Origin: Candidatus Vallotiella sp. (ex Adelges kitamiensis)
GTDB lineage: Bacteria; Pseudomonadota; Gammaproteobacteria; Burkholderiales; Burkholderiaceae
Direction: 5' to 3'
Length of the DNA stretch: 64,000 nucleotides
Assembly (NCBI RefSeq): GCF_020342435.1
Contig: NZ_CP080505.1
Span: forward strand, 1-64,000
Under the pieces are notes generated by a model. The model made no database searches and was not told the DNA's origin. It saw only the letters and a program-made list of their open reading frames with translations. The position numbers and the translations under genes are program-made. Positions 19,334-34,100 of this stretch are shown here, one piece after another (position 1 is the stretch's first letter; every line of letters starts with the position of its first letter).

Positions 19334-19680
19334 CCCGGGGTGATGAAATTGGCAAACATAGCGGACTTAAAAATTTGAGTGCACAGCTGGAAACAACTGA
19401 TGTAGAACCCTTCAAATCCGGCGAACCCCCTGGCATATAAGCCGAGGCAACACCGAGCTAAAATTCAAGCTTGCCAAACTTGATAAAAAGTGTAGAGACT
19501 AGACGGAGGGTACCTAATGTACGGTGCTATAAGCAACGCAAGTTGCACACCGCGCGACGGTGAAGGCATAGTCCAGCGCACAAACGCTTGCTCTTGCAGA
19601 GTTAGTGGCGCCGAAAGGCGTAGTGTGAAGAAAATCCGCCGCTTCACGGCTTACCGGTTCGAGCCCGGTCCCCGGGACCA
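19334..19680 (+). tRNA. leuZ: tRNA-Leu(UAA), interrupted by a group I intron
   Basis: The exons are 19334-19368 and 19631-19680. After joining they give an 85-nt tRNA: acceptor CCCGGGG/CCCCGGG, D-stem ATG/CAT with a loop holding TTGG, anticodon stem GCGGA/TCCGC with loop CTTAAAA (anticodon UAA), a long class II variable arm as in leucine tRNAs, T-arm ACCGG-TTCGAGC-CCGGT, discriminator A and encoded CCA. All stems pair perfectly. The intron separates U34 from A35. This tRNA reads UUA, a codon that will be common in AT-rich genes, so it is likely essential. No other tRNA was found in the window. Confidence 0.95.
19369..19630 (+). ncRNA. 262-nt group I self-splicing-type intron
   Basis: It is inserted after U34 of the anticodon. 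The internal guide GAGT at 19377-19380 pairs with ACTT at the 5' exon end, giving the required U-G wobble at the splice site. The P7 strands are GACTA (19497-19501) and TAGTC (19569-19573), in the conserved contexts GAGACTAGACGG and GAAGGCATAGTCCA. CGCC-GAAA-GGCG (19609-19620) forms a GNRA-capped P9. The last base is the omega G (19630). There is no homing-endonuclease ORF. The core closely resembles the Azoarcus tRNA-Ile and cyanobacterial tRNA-Leu introns (subgroup IC3), as I recall them. Splicing is predicted, not shown. Confidence 0.92.
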
Positions 19681-20983
19681 TTTTTTACTCTAAAATTTTA
19701 GTAATTCAAAAATTAAACATTTTATTATTATATATCTAAAAATAGTACTGCAAAGATAGTAAGACTACCGTCTTAAATATCGAAAAGTAGTATGACCAAC
19801 TCGGCATTATCGTTTATAAAAATTAACTTTTTATAAAATCATTTTTTGCTTGTTAGCACATACCCCCCGACATTTTCGAAAACGAAACTGAAATGGAATG
19901 TATCTATTCTGGGTCAAAATCGACTACGAGCAGTGCCCAACAAGTTGTAGTTGCGAAATAGGATTTAAGCATAGCGGTACATCGTTAAACTTCTAATTAG
20001 TCATGAGAATAGTAATTATCTTGGTGCTGAGATAGTTACTGTCTAGCGCGAACTGGAAAGTGATATATCTTACGTAACTTCATATATGTGTTGCACCGTT
20101 AGATGGCGTATTACGTAAAAGAGGCTCGGGTAGTTTTAGTCATAGTTTTTATGGAATTGCCACTGCAATACCGCATATTTCTGATATGCAGTGCATAGAT
20201 CTATTTTATAAGTAGTTTAAGAGCTATATTTTTTCTTTAATTCTAACTAAAATCAGGCTATGACCCATAGAATGTATAAGATTTTCTTAAAAAATATTTG
20301 ATCATACTCTTACTTTTTTATGCTTGTAATTCTTGTAATCTATTTAGATCCTCTTACAATAAAAAATATTGAACACCAAATTAAATAAGTTATTTCTAGT
20401 AATCTAGAGAAAATTGCCTATTTTCAACCCGGAGATAATTTATTAGCCAGCCTTAATAAGAATGATCGCTTTTTTAAGGAAAATAAGATTGTATAAATGA
20501 AGATTATCTAAATACCTATCTGAAAAACAGATATCTATCCTTAGATAACTAATAATTAATCATAATGTAAGCTAGAATACTAAATAAGCTTTATAATTTG
20601 CATGTATAATTAAAAATTATGCTTACTACTGAGAAGTAGACAAGCAACTATGTCGTCTTAGTTGTTGCCAACAATAACTCTTACATAATAAAAGATGCTA
20701 GCTCGTCTATTGGTTTTCGTTCGGACTTAAGTTAATTTTTCGGCGGATGTTATTGTTATAGCAAAAGCTCTAGCGTCGCTACGCATATTGATGGTTTTAG
20801 AATAAGTAGCTTTATACATCTAAATAACTTATTCGATATCGACCAGAAATGTATATTTTGATTTATCATAGTAGGATGTTTTTCTAAAATTATTAATTTT
20901 ATGTAAGCATTCGAGCCGTTGCTTGCTTTAACTGATGTTACGCGTAGGCGTACGGCATTTTTTATTGCACTGAAAGGAATAAT
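19681..20983. other. 1.3-kb decayed spacer
   Basis: It begins with a T6 run just after the tRNA, a possible terminator tail. Less AT-rich patches around 19860-20200 suggest a dead gene, but no family was recognisable on either strand. Confidence 0.5.
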
Positions 20984-21196
20984 TTGACCACTGTTATCCC
21001 GAAGCCTAACGAGCCCGTCGAAGTTGCATTGCGGCGTTTCCGGCGTTCTATTGAAAGCACCGGCTTAATTAAGGAATTACGTGCTCGAACAGCATATGAA
21101 AAACCTACTGCCGAGCGTAAGAGGAAAAAAGCGGCAGCCGTAGCAAGGTTACGCAAACAGATTCGGCGCTCTTTGCCCCCTCGTAAGTTTTACTAA
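20984..21196 (+). CDS. rpsU: 30S ribosomal protein S21
   Basis: A 70-residue basic protein with the S21 pattern: [15 protein letters not shown], then [23 protein letters not shown], and a basic C-terminus ending [11 protein letters not shown]21 sits near the anti-Shine-Dalgarno region of 16S rRNA and is needed for translation initiation. The frame begins with TTG at 20984, preceded by GAAAGGAA; no ATG or GTG is available in this position, and the protein from TTG matches the usual Burkholderia N-terminus MTTV. It stands alone between decayed spacers. Confidence 0.95.
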   Translation: MTTVIPKPNEPVEVALRRFRRSIESTGLIKELRARTAYEKPTAERKRKKAAAVARLRKQIRRSLPPRKFY

Positions 21197-24651
<3,455 letters not shown>

Positions 24652-25300
24652 TCTACTATAGATGGTCTTGAAACACTTTGTTTGTATAATTACTCGTATC
24701 AAATCAGAAATTAAGACAATGAAAGAACTAAATTTCAAATTTAGTTAGGCTTGTTTTTCCGTCGGCTTTCTCAGAAGCAAGTTCACAAAGTGGCGAATAA
24801 ACTATATTACCCTATAGCATAATACTAACCTGTATAAGCAACACCTTCGGGTACGATAGGATACTATTAGTACTAAGCTCAACAAGTAGATTGATAAATC
24901 TATCTTTAACCTAAGAAGCAGCAGGATAACCTGATGGCAGAGCTTATTGCAGAAGCTCTGCCATCATTATATTAGATCGCTCTAGTTACTAATATAAGCT
25001 TAATTACCCTATAAAGCGATATACACCTGTTATCGCACCGCTATTTCCCCTACATACTATAGTATGTAATTCAGATAACATGACTTACTCCACGCACATC
25101 TTTTCTGTTGAGCTAATCTAGATCAGCGCGCATTGCGATAAAATCATAATTTTTAGGCTAGTATTAAAGTGCCATTTCTTACTGTTTTTATTTTTTGATT
25201 AATTTCTTTTTAAGCTTCTTATAAAATGTGCTTATTACAAAGCACAGTTTTGTTAATGTTTTTCTGGTAATCTACTAATACAATTAACTCAATAGGCTTA
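24652..25300. other. spacer between convergent thiC and recD
   Basis: About 650 bases holding one clear hairpin (24932-24966) and otherwise nothing recognisable. Confidence 0.6.
24932..24966 (+). terminator. 14-bp perfect hairpin downstream of thiC
   Basis: TGATGGCAGAGCTT (24932-24945) pairs with AAGCTCTGCCATCA (24953-24966) across ATTGCAG. TTATATTA follows. The likely role is terminating thiC, whose stop lies 280 bases upstream, or a bidirectional terminator with recD. Confidence 0.6.
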
Positions 25301-27343
25301 TTACCTTATTGCAGCTACGTACCGTAAACGCGCTGATAGTCCGGTATCGCGATGTGTCGGTGTGTTAATCGCCTGCTCTATAACAGGGCGCGTGCCGATA
25401 ATTGTAATTTGAGCTCTCGCGCGTGTTACGGCCGTATAAATTAATTCACGCGACACAGTTTGACTAAATGTAGGTGGCAGCACTAGCGCAGCCCGCTCAA
25501 ATTCTGAGCCTTGTGATTTATGGACTGTGAGAGCAAATGCCGTATCATACGACGACAGCATTCCGGGAGATATACTCCGATGCCTTCCATCGCCCCGCTC
25601 AAAAACCACTTGAAGTGTGCCGTTCGAAGATGGAAGAGCAACACCGATATCTCCATTAAACAAACCAAGTGCATAGTTATTGCGCGTAACAATAATCGGC
25701 CGGCCTGTAAACCATCTAGTAACCGATGAAATAGGCAAGCGGGCAAGACGAAGTAGTTGCATAGTAATCCAGTCGTTTAAGGCATTAACACCATACGGGC
25801 CTGCCCGTACTGCGCATAGCACACGAAATGTGTTGAGTGCATCAAATAGTTCCCCAGCCTCTGGCTCTCGCTTCTGCAATATCCCCGCTAACAAATCGAT
25901 ATAGCGCGAGAAACGCTGCATAATATATTCGCGCGCTGTGCAGCTAAGTATCGGCCCCCTATCTTCGATGAAATATATATCTGAGCGGGCATCTTCCGTA
26001 TTAAGTATATCGAGTGCATCTTTAGATAAACCCTCTCGGATTGCGCTAGATAGCCGTCCAATAGGAGAGTTAATATTGAACCGATAATTAGTTTGTAACC
26101 AGACAACGCAATTAGAGAGCGCCGGCGATTGTTTGTAGACCTTTGATCTTGCTGTACCATTTTGCACTAGCTTACGGGCGCCTACCCCATCCGATAAATT
26201 GTTATCACTAAATACATCTCTCTCTTTAGAAGGTATAGTTTTTGAGATGGGGGGATTTAATAGGTCAGATGGTAGATTCCATTTTTTTTGTCTATCAACA
26301 GACGCACGCAGACTACGGCGAACATATTCTGAGAACGTGTTTCTCAATGTGTCAGCAGTGCAGCCAACCATCTGTGCAATACGCTTAGAGCGTTCCCCCA
26401 TATAACATGGATAAGCATTTAGTTCAGCGAATACTGCTCCTGCATCGACCGCAGCTAATTGGTCTTTGTCACCCAATAAGATTAAACGAGCACCTGGCGC
26501 AACAGCATCCACTAACCGACTCGACAGCGCTATGTCAATCATTGATGCCTCGTCGATAACGATTACATCGTACGGCAAAGGGTTACGATGATGGTAACGG
26601 AAACTTCTATCTGGTGCGCTTCCAAGCAACCGATGCAGCGTATAAGATTCAATCGGTAACCGAGCCGCGATATTTTTATCTAATCGCTCTTTATGAGCTG
26701 CTAATGCCTTTAGCATATGCTGCGCTGCTTTTCCAGTAGGTGCTGCCAACGCGATACGCAAACTCGGCCGATCATAGAGTAAACACGCTAGTATGCCAAG
26801 AATTGTAGTTGTTTTGCCTGTGCCCGGCCCTCCATTAATGATTGTTAGCCGCCCAGAGCACGCGATAGCAGCCGCAACGCGCTGCCAGTCGAGATTACTA
26901 TCACTTGTTTCTCCGAAATAACGAGATAGTATATTGCGCCATCGCTGAGAGTCGTTAGAAGACGTAGTATAAAATACTGATCGTGCACGTGTACTTAGTG
27001 CATTAGCGAGTCCACGCTCGAATTCGTAGTAACGCCCGAAATATAGTCGATTATCGCTATCAATAACTAGTGGTAAACAGGGTGACGGGTCATTATCATT
27101 AATGCATATAGCAACCCCGCTTTCGATCAATGACGTACGGATTGTTTCGAGCGGTTGCCCAAATTTCTGTGCCAGCGCTATCAATTCTATACAGACATGC
27201 CCGTTCATAAGCGCTTGGCTAAGCATCGAGGCAGCAGCCTCGGCAGTACACGCATCGCCGTAAGTTGCTCCAACGCTCTTGGCAAGAGCAGCGGTTCGTT
27301 GAGAAAATACCCGAGATAGTCTGCTGTCAGATATCACTGACAT
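25301..27343 (-). CDS. recD: exodeoxyribonuclease V alpha subunit RecD
   Basis: A 680-residue superfamily-1B helicase, the fast 5'-3' motor of RecBCD. Walker A is NGGPGTGKTTT at residues 170-180, motif II includes VIDEASMID, and the C-terminal motif ALTVHKSQGSEF is intact. A polar insert around residues 350-400 (RQKKWNLPSDLLNPP onward) separates helicase motifs. It is the last gene of the recC-recB-recD operon, starting 36 bases after the recB stop. No strong Shine-Dalgarno sequence precedes the ATG at 27343. Confidence 0.95.
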   Translation of the reverse strand: MSVISDSRLSRVFSQRTAALAKSVGATYGDACTAEAAASMLSQALMNGHVCIELIALAQKFGQPLETIRTSLIESGVAICINDNDPSPCLPLVIDSDNRLYFGRYYEFERGLANALSTRARSVFYTTSSNDSQRWRNILSRYFGETSDSNLDWQRVAAAIACSGRLTIINGGPGTGKTTTILGILACLLYDRPSLRIALAAPTGKAAQHMLKALAAHKERLDKNIAARLPIESYTLHRLLGSAPDRSFRYHHRNPLPYDVIVIDEASMIDIALSSRLVDAVAPGARLILLGDKDQLAAVDAGAVFAELNAYPCYMGERSKRIAQMVGCTADTLRNTFSEYVRRSLRASVDRQKKWNLPSDLLNPPISKTIPSKERDVFSDNNLSDGVGARKLVQNGTARSKVYKQSPALSNCVVWLQTNYRFNINSPIGRLSSAIREGLSKDALDILNTEDARSDIYFIEDRGPILSCTAREYIMQRFSRYIDLLAGILQKREPEAGELFDALNTFRVLCAVRAGPYGVNALNDWITMQLLRLARLPISSVTRWFTGRPIIVTRNNYALGLFNGDIGVALPSSNGTLQVVFERGDGRHRSISPGMLSSYDTAFALTVHKSQGSEFERAALVLPPTFSQTVSRELIYTAVTRARAQITIIGTRPVIEQAINTPTHRDTGLSARLRYVAAIR

Positions 27344-27379
27344 TTCTAGAAAGCCGTATATGGTTGAGCTAACCTAAAA

Positions 27380-30300
27380 TTAAACATCGCCATTTTTTTC
27401 TGAAAAAAATGTATTAAATGCCTTGACAGTAGCAAGAGTCGGTCTAAATCGGACGATTCCGGTGTCAGGCCAATCCGGGCGAACGCCTCTTAGGAAGAGA
27501 TACAAATTTCCGCCGAAATGGGTTTCGTAGTGGTAATCCGTCACTCGTACCTGTAAATATCGGTGCAGCGCAATCGTATAAATTAATGCTTGTAGTCGAT
27601 ATGCATGCGTATCCATAAAGGATGATAGTACATGCGTACGATAGGCATTCGGCGAGTTACCAATATAATTTGATTTCCAATCAATAATCCAGAACCGGCT
27701 GCGGAATTCAACCACAGAATCAATGAATCCCTTCAGGTAGCCGCGCAATATACCATAGTTAAGGGTCACTCCGGCGATGCCATGCTCTTCGAGCATTATT
27801 GAAAACTGGTGCATATCAAGCTCTGTAACTGGGAAAACGAATTCAAGTTCAGTTAAACGACGTGACGGATCTAGCATGCCGAGCATGAAGTCTGTTTCGA
27901 GCTGAGTATGTGTAACATTCCACAATAGGCGCTTCATCATGGCGGTAAGCTGAAACCTACTTAAAGTAGGTGAATTTACTGGATACTCGATAAGTGCGCG
28001 CATAATAGCAGTTGGCCAGTCTGAAGGATCGTGCAGATTGGCAAGCTCCATTAGTCGATGGAGACAATTTCCAGCAGCAGGCCCTCGGGGGAAATATAGA
28101 ATGTCGTCGGTACATAGCCTAGTTATGTCACTACCTGGCATCGTAATTAACTCTGATATAATTTCTGGCTCATCAACCTGGGCAATACTATCATCATGAT
28201 TGGCCCCCACGTGTAACATATCGTCAATATCGGGTAATAATCTCTGTCGTGTCATGGCGAGTGAGCTGAAACTTGCAATCCGCCAAGTTTCAAGGAGACG
28301 ACGCGCTAGAAGGCGTGTATGCACTACTACTTTCGGTATATTCATTAGAGGCAACAGCCGATCGCGACGGATTACGGTTGGTAGAGGCAGAAGAACGATT
28401 CCAGCAGATTTATCGCTCGATAATGCTTGCCAACACTCCGCTAATACGGCAGCCTCAAGCGGCTTATCTAGCCATGCATTGAAATTCATTGATCCACCAG
28501 CAACGAGCCAGTTCAGAATACTCTGGCGTGACTCTTTTGTTGTTCTATGAACACCGCTCGTATAAATTCCTGCAACAAGATAGCACCGATACACTGCACG
28601 CGTAATCGCGACGTAGATTAGCCTCACACGCTCCGCAGCTTGTTCACAAGCTATACTTCGATTGATTTTCTGCGTTTCTTTAGCGTCGCAACCAAAGTGC
28701 AAGGTAGAAAATCCATTATCACAATGGTACTCATGTGCTGTCGATGATACCCTATACGGAGGTTTTATATGCAATATACCATCATTAAGAAATGGGCAAA
28801 ATACCACGGGATACTCAAGCCCTTTAGACTTATGAATCGTGACAATCTGGACGAGATCTCGATCTGTTTCGAGACGTAATTGTGTATTCGAACTTATACT
28901 CGGATCCGCGCGTTGGGCGCTTAGCCAGCACAAGGTTGGAACGATACCAGGATGTTCGCTATCGCGTGACTGAATCAGTTCGGCTAAATGATTCATATCA
29001 GTTATCCTGCGTTCACTATCGCCTACTTTTGCTAAGCGTATTGTGATGTGTAATTCGCGCAGCATAATACGCCACATCGGTGCAAAGCCGTGCTCCCGCC
29101 AAAACCGATGATATCTGGAAAACCGCTCTACCCATGCTGCTAAGTCTATATCCGAGTGTGTAGAATTGTGTTGCTCGGCTTCTGTCATAGCTGATTCAGC
29201 TTGCTTCATATCCCATAATGTTGTGGCCTTCAAGCCAATCCAGTCTGTGGCCAAAGCTGCCCGTAGGCGTTGCAAGTCATATGGTGTATTAATCGCTAAA
29301 AAAATACGTTCGAAGTTTTCAGCGTCGATTGACTGAAACACTGAGACTTGGGTAAGTTCCACACTACCTATGCTAAATTCACGAAATACCCGTTTTATTA
29401 AAATACCCTGCCGATGAGTCTGCACGAGTACGGCGATATCTGAGGGAGCCAGAGACTTGGTTCCTATTACTGTATTTCCAAGTTGCGCATCGCGTATTAG
29501 ACGCGTAATCTCTTCTGCACACGCTTCAGCGGCCACATATTGAGCGTCACGCTTATTAAGCAGCGGATAATCTGGTAGCCACCATACTCTTAGAGCCGCT
29601 CTACTACTATTACTTGTGCAAAGCGGATCATAACGATCCCAAAATTTTGGATGCCGCGTGTTCCCGGAACGCACAGGATAGTAATTGAGTTCATTGAGCA
29701 CAAAAGCGCGCGAGTTATAACTAAACAAACGATTGCATGCAGCAATTATCATCGCATCAGATCGTTGATTAATAGCTAATGTGTAGCGAGCATTAGTATG
29801 AATACGGGCATTTAGGTACGTATACAAGTCGGCGCCTCTAAAACTATAGATCGCCTGCTTAGGATCACCAACGAGAAATAGTGGACCTTTCGGGACAAAA
29901 ATCTTTTTAAAGATTTCAAATTGCAGTGGATCTGTGTCCTGGAATTCATCGATTAATGCTGCGGGATAGTGCTCACGCAAAACGTCAACTAGCCACTTAT
30001 GTGCATGAATCGAATAATATAGATTAGATAGTAAATCATCAAACGACATAGCTCGCATCGCACGCTTTCGCTTAGCGATAGTCGATGGACCAACAAGCAA
30101 CCACTCCCGAACGAGGGAAAACCAAAGACTCAGATGCGCTGCATGCTCTGCATAGAGCGCAGAAACTAACGCGTTCGCACAGTCTGAGAACTCGTGCACA
30201 GGTGGTTTACATTTAACCTTAGTAGCAGCGATCAGTGAAAACGAAGTCAATTTTAGAGCGTCTTTTGGAATAGGCGCATAGCGATCTCCGCATCCAAAAA

Positions 30301-31108
30301 ATTGCTCCCATGCGGCTAATGCGGTTTGTATCTGAGCTGGTTTATGTGTGCGCTGGTTTAGTTGATCTGAAGAATCAATGAAGTGCTGTGCGATTTGATC
30401 TCGCTTTGCGCGCCATAGATTATCGGCATACTCAAAATGATCAATCGTCATATCAACTATTTCATCATACACCGGGTCAGTCCATACGAGTTTAGCCAGT
30501 GGCTTTTTCAGGCGTTGCACGAGCAGTGCCTGTAAAACTTCAGGCCCAACGTTATGAGAAATAAGCCAGCGTGCAAAACCTGTTGAGGATGCCGCTGCCG
30601 TTTCGACATGCTCACGCCAAAACTGCACAGCGATATCAAATTTTAGTGCAGTATCGTCAACTTCGATATCAAGTGTGTACGGCATCGCAGCTGCAAATGG
30701 AAGTTCTTGCAGCGCACGTTGGCAGAATGAATGAATTGTATAGATCGCAGCCTGATCGAAGCTATTCAGCGCACGCCGGATTTGTTTTAGTGCATATTGT
30801 GTAGCTACTTCCGATGTTTTAGAATCGACGATACGTTGGATAAGCTCAATTGAAAATGGATCACCTATCTTGAGCGATTTTTCAAGCTGTATTAAGCGTG
30901 ATCTGATTCTCTCGTGCAGCTCCGCAGTAGCCGATTTCGTAAAAGTTACAACCAAGATCTGATCCGTTTTCAAGTTTTTTTCGAGTAACAGACGAATATA
31001 AAGTGCACAGATATTCCAGGTTTTCCCGGTACCAGCAGAGGCCTCGATCTGAGTCACCCCATCGAGTGCACAGGTAAAAACGTCAAGTTCAGGCGCATTG
31101 AAAGTCAT
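27380..31108 (-). CDS. recB: exodeoxyribonuclease V beta subunit RecB
   Basis: A 1242-residue helicase-nuclease. Walker A, EASAGTGKTW, lies at residues 22-31, Walker B is LIDEFQDTDPLQFEIF, and VTIHKSKGLEYPVVF is motif V. The C-terminal nuclease core retains GFIDSVVE and IDWKSNYIG, so both the 3'-5' motor and the nuclease active site look functional. It overlaps the recC stop by four bases (ATGA), implying translational coupling. RecBCD processes double-strand breaks and loads RecA. Confidence 0.96.
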   Translation of the reverse strand: MTFNAPELDVFTCALDGVTQIEASAGTGKTWNICALYIRLLLEKNLKTDQILVVTFTKSATAELHERIRSRLIQLEKSLKIGDPFSIELIQRIVDSKTSEVATQYALKQIRRALNSFDQAAIYTIHSFCQRALQELPFAAAMPYTLDIEVDDTALKFDIAVQFWREHVETAAASSTGFARWLISHNVGPEVLQALLVQRLKKPLAKLVWTDPVYDEIVDMTIDHFEYADNLWRAKRDQIAQHFIDSSDQLNQRTHKPAQIQTALAAWEQFFGCGDRYAPIPKDALKLTSFSLIAATKVKCKPPVHEFSDCANALVSALYAEHAAHLSLWFSLVREWLLVGPSTIAKRKRAMRAMSFDDLLSNLYYSIHAHKWLVDVLREHYPAALIDEFQDTDPLQFEIFKKIFVPKGPLFLVGDPKQAIYSFRGADLYTYLNARIHTNARYTLAINQRSDAMIIAACNRLFSYNSRAFVLNELNYYPVRSGNTRHPKFWDRYDPLCTSNSSRAALRVWWLPDYPLLNKRDAQYVAAEACAEEITRLIRDAQLGNTVIGTKSLAPSDIAVLVQTHRQGILIKRVFREFSIGSVELTQVSVFQSIDAENFERIFLAINTPYDLQRLRAALATDWIGLKATTLWDMKQAESAMTEAEQHNSTHSDIDLAAWVERFSRYHRFWREHGFAPMWRIMLRELHITIRLAKVGDSERRITDMNHLAELIQSRDSEHPGIVPTLCWLSAQRADPSISSNTQLRLETDRDLVQIVTIHKSKGLEYPVVFCPFLNDGILHIKPPYRVSSTAHEYHCDNGFSTLHFGCDAKETQKINRSIACEQAAERVRLIYVAITRAVYRCYLVAGIYTSGVHRTTKESRQSILNWLVAGGSMNFNAWLDKPLEAAVLAECWQALSSDKSAGIVLLPLPTVIRRDRLLPLMNIPKVVVHTRLLARRLLETWRIASFSSLAMTRQRLLPDIDDMLHVGANHDDSIAQVDEPEIISELITMPGSDITRLCTDDILYFPRGPAAGNCLHRLMELANLHDPSDWPTAIMRALIEYPVNSPTLSRFQLTAMMKRLLWNVTHTQLETDFMLGMLDPSRRLTELEFVFPVTELDMHQFSIMLEEHGIAGVTLNYGILRGYLKGFIDSVVEFRSRFWIIDWKSNYIGNSPNAYRTHVLSSFMDTHAYRLQALIYTIALHRYLQVRVTDYHYETHFGGNLYLFLRGVRPDWPDTGIVRFRPTLATVKAFNTFFSEKNGDV

Positions 31109-34100
31109 GAGGTTTCTTCTGTGGGCTGCAGGTGTGCAAGCAGTGGTTCAAATACCGTTTTAGAAATAGCGATCGAAGTATCATCTAGTAACATCGATGT
31201 GCCACGAAAGGCGAGCTGAATTGCCGGATCAGTATGCTCGCCGCCTGTACGGTCATTTGACCACGCGTTATAGCCAGCCGATGCGCCTTTCGATACGAAT
31301 AACCACCCACTTTTTGGAAAAAAACGCAATGGTACACGTAACCCAGCTCGATATAGAGCACATAACTCACCCAAATATATGTGAGGATTTTGGGGCGTTG
31401 TAAACATGAAATGTGTATCGCAGCCGATCCATAGTGTTTGGCGAGATGCTTTTGGACTTTCAGCACACCAGAATAGATGACGTAGCCATGTATCAAGGTA
31501 ATCACGGCCCGTTGGCCTAGCATAACGATAGAGAACTAATTTATTACGTGTTGCACCATCTAGCGTGCCAGTCAATATTGAGGGCAACAATACTGTTCTA
31601 CTCCATGCTGGCATTCGATCTAGCAACTCTGATACAGATCTGAGCTCCTTAGGCCAGTTCGGGGCAACGCGGATTGAGAATTCAACAGATTTAAGACCAG
31701 CTCCAGAACACTCTCGGATTTTATCGGCTAGCTTGCTTAATGCTATGACCTCACGCTCTTTTATCACGCGCCCGACTGCACCTCTAGGTAATCCTGGAAT
31801 TGTGCTCGCGATCTCATATGCTTGCTCAAGGTATGCTGATGATTCGATTAGCAATGGTAAAATTCGTTTAGCAAGCGCATCGCGTGCCACATAGCTAAAC
31901 GCATACGGCTCGGTATCGAGCAGTTTCGTCTCTGCGCGATGGAGAACGATTCCTAGTCGTTCACGCAACAATGAACTGTGCGGGTGGCGCCAAAATCTCG
32001 TTAATTCTTCTAAATTTATCATCTCACGCACATCAGGAGGCAGCGCAGAGCTAAAAAATAATGCCATGGTGTCCGTCTGAATCTGTGGCATGGGATCCGC
32101 AAGCGCTGTAGCCGTTTTCGAGCGATCCGGATCGTAAGTCAATAGAGGCTCTTTTAAATACAATAGTGAGAACGATTGCAGCGGATGTTCGATAATAAAA
32201 CTACGACGCGCTAATGCAATTTCATCAGTGCTTGAAACTTCACCAGACTTCAGAGAAGCAAGATAATCAAGCAACTCAGTCAATAGCACTGAGGGAGGAA
32301 GCTCGCTATTATCGCAAATATTGCGGCCGGTATAACTAATCAGTACGGTGTCGCGTGCTGCTAATATAAGCTCTAGGAACAAGTTACGTTCATTATCACG
32401 ACGCTTCCAGTCACCAGGTTGTTCAAAAAAAGCCATCAGATCAAACTCATCCGGGCGAGCGCGTATAGGTAGCACACCGTTATCAACGCCCGCTATACAG
32501 ATGATACGAAATGATATGCTGCGTAGGCTAGATAATGACGATACAGTTACAGCCCCAGATGGGACTCCACCCTGGGTGGGATCATGAATAGCGGACAATA
32601 ACGCCGCACGCAAAACAGAAGCAGGCAACAGCGTATGGGGCGCATCTAATTCTATTTGTACGAAAAGGGTATTGAGTACAGCAGATAGTCTACTCAATGA
32701 ATCCGAATTAGAATTACGAGAACCAAAAAATTGCTCGAGGGCGCTATTGAGCACATCACGCCATTGTGTAACCGTCTTCGGTGTTGCACATATGAGAGCA
32801 AATGCATCAAGATCATCAACAAATTGTGCTAGCCGCCCGAGCAATATAGCATCAGCGCCGATAGGCGCCGCTACTGGCAGCCAGCCCCCTATGGGTTGGG
32901 CGTTATCTGGCATTGCATAGCCAAGAAATAATCGCATCAAGGCGTCATAAAATGTATGACGATCTTGAGGCAAGTTAAAATCTTGGTGCTCATGAGGCAA
33001 GAATGACCGGCGCGCACCGGCGTCCTTTAGCCATCTCTGTACAGTCTCCAGTGCTACTAAATCGATGTCATACCGCGTTGAAATTTCATCTACGCGTAGC
33101 CATTCTATTAACGAAGATGCATTAACAGCGCGATCACCTAGGGTTAACCAATCTAGTAGCGTGCGCGTGAGCGTATTAGTTTGGGACAGAGGTAAACCAG
33201 TGATACAATATGGGATTCGACATGGGTCATTTAGTGGAACTGTGCCGAATACTGCGTTGACAATAGGCGCAGCTATAATCAGGTCGGGTACCACGATAAG
33301 AATGTCAGCCGGCGTTAAATTGGGGTCCAAATTAAATTCAGCCAGCAGCCGATCATGGAGTACCTCAAACTGCCGCATTAGGCTATAACAGATATGTACC
33401 TCAATACCGTTTAGCGTAGGTGGTAGAGACGGTAATGCCCGATGCTTAAGTGACAAGATAGAATTCTGTAGGATGGCTAGCCAGCTGTGAGCTGGAGCCT
33501 CCACAAATTTACTATTCTCGCTTACCATAGCACCATCGATGTGCTCATGAAGCAAAGCGAGTTGCTCTTGTGTCTGCCGCCCCCACTCGGCTAATAGAGG
33601 GTGCCCGGTTATCGGGTATTCGAGTTGCTCTGCTGAATCTAACGTATTAGTATATCGTTTATTAACAGAAACTACGCTATACTCTCGACATGGATTAAGT
33701 GCATAGATCCGCACGTCAATCCAGCGCGATAACACGCGCAGTAATTGCACATGTAGTGGGGGCATTATCGGCAGAGCGAATACGCTGACCTGCGCCGGGT
33801 AACCCGCGTTCGCGATATCGTCTATATTTAATTGCGATGCAATCTCTAGAAAGCGGCACGCAGGCGGTGACACCCATTCAAACACATCAGTACTAGCATC
33901 GCAGCCGCCGGATAATTCTTGTAGAACGTCGCGCCACAATTGTGCTTGCCAAGCTTCATCAGCGCGTTGTATTATAGTCCCATTGGTTATCTGATGTATG
34001 CTGTCCGGCTGACAGCTTAGCGAAAAAATTGACTCGCCGGCTTGCCACTGGGCAAGCCATCGTGGGCGATAGGTCATATAATGATTAAAAATAAAAGACA

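Noticed and set aside
19333-19680. tmRNA (ssrA) as an explanation for the structured RNA ending in CCA
   Set aside because: The ends form a canonical leucine tRNA and the insert has group I intron core elements; there is no tag-peptide frame or pseudoknot set as in tmRNA.
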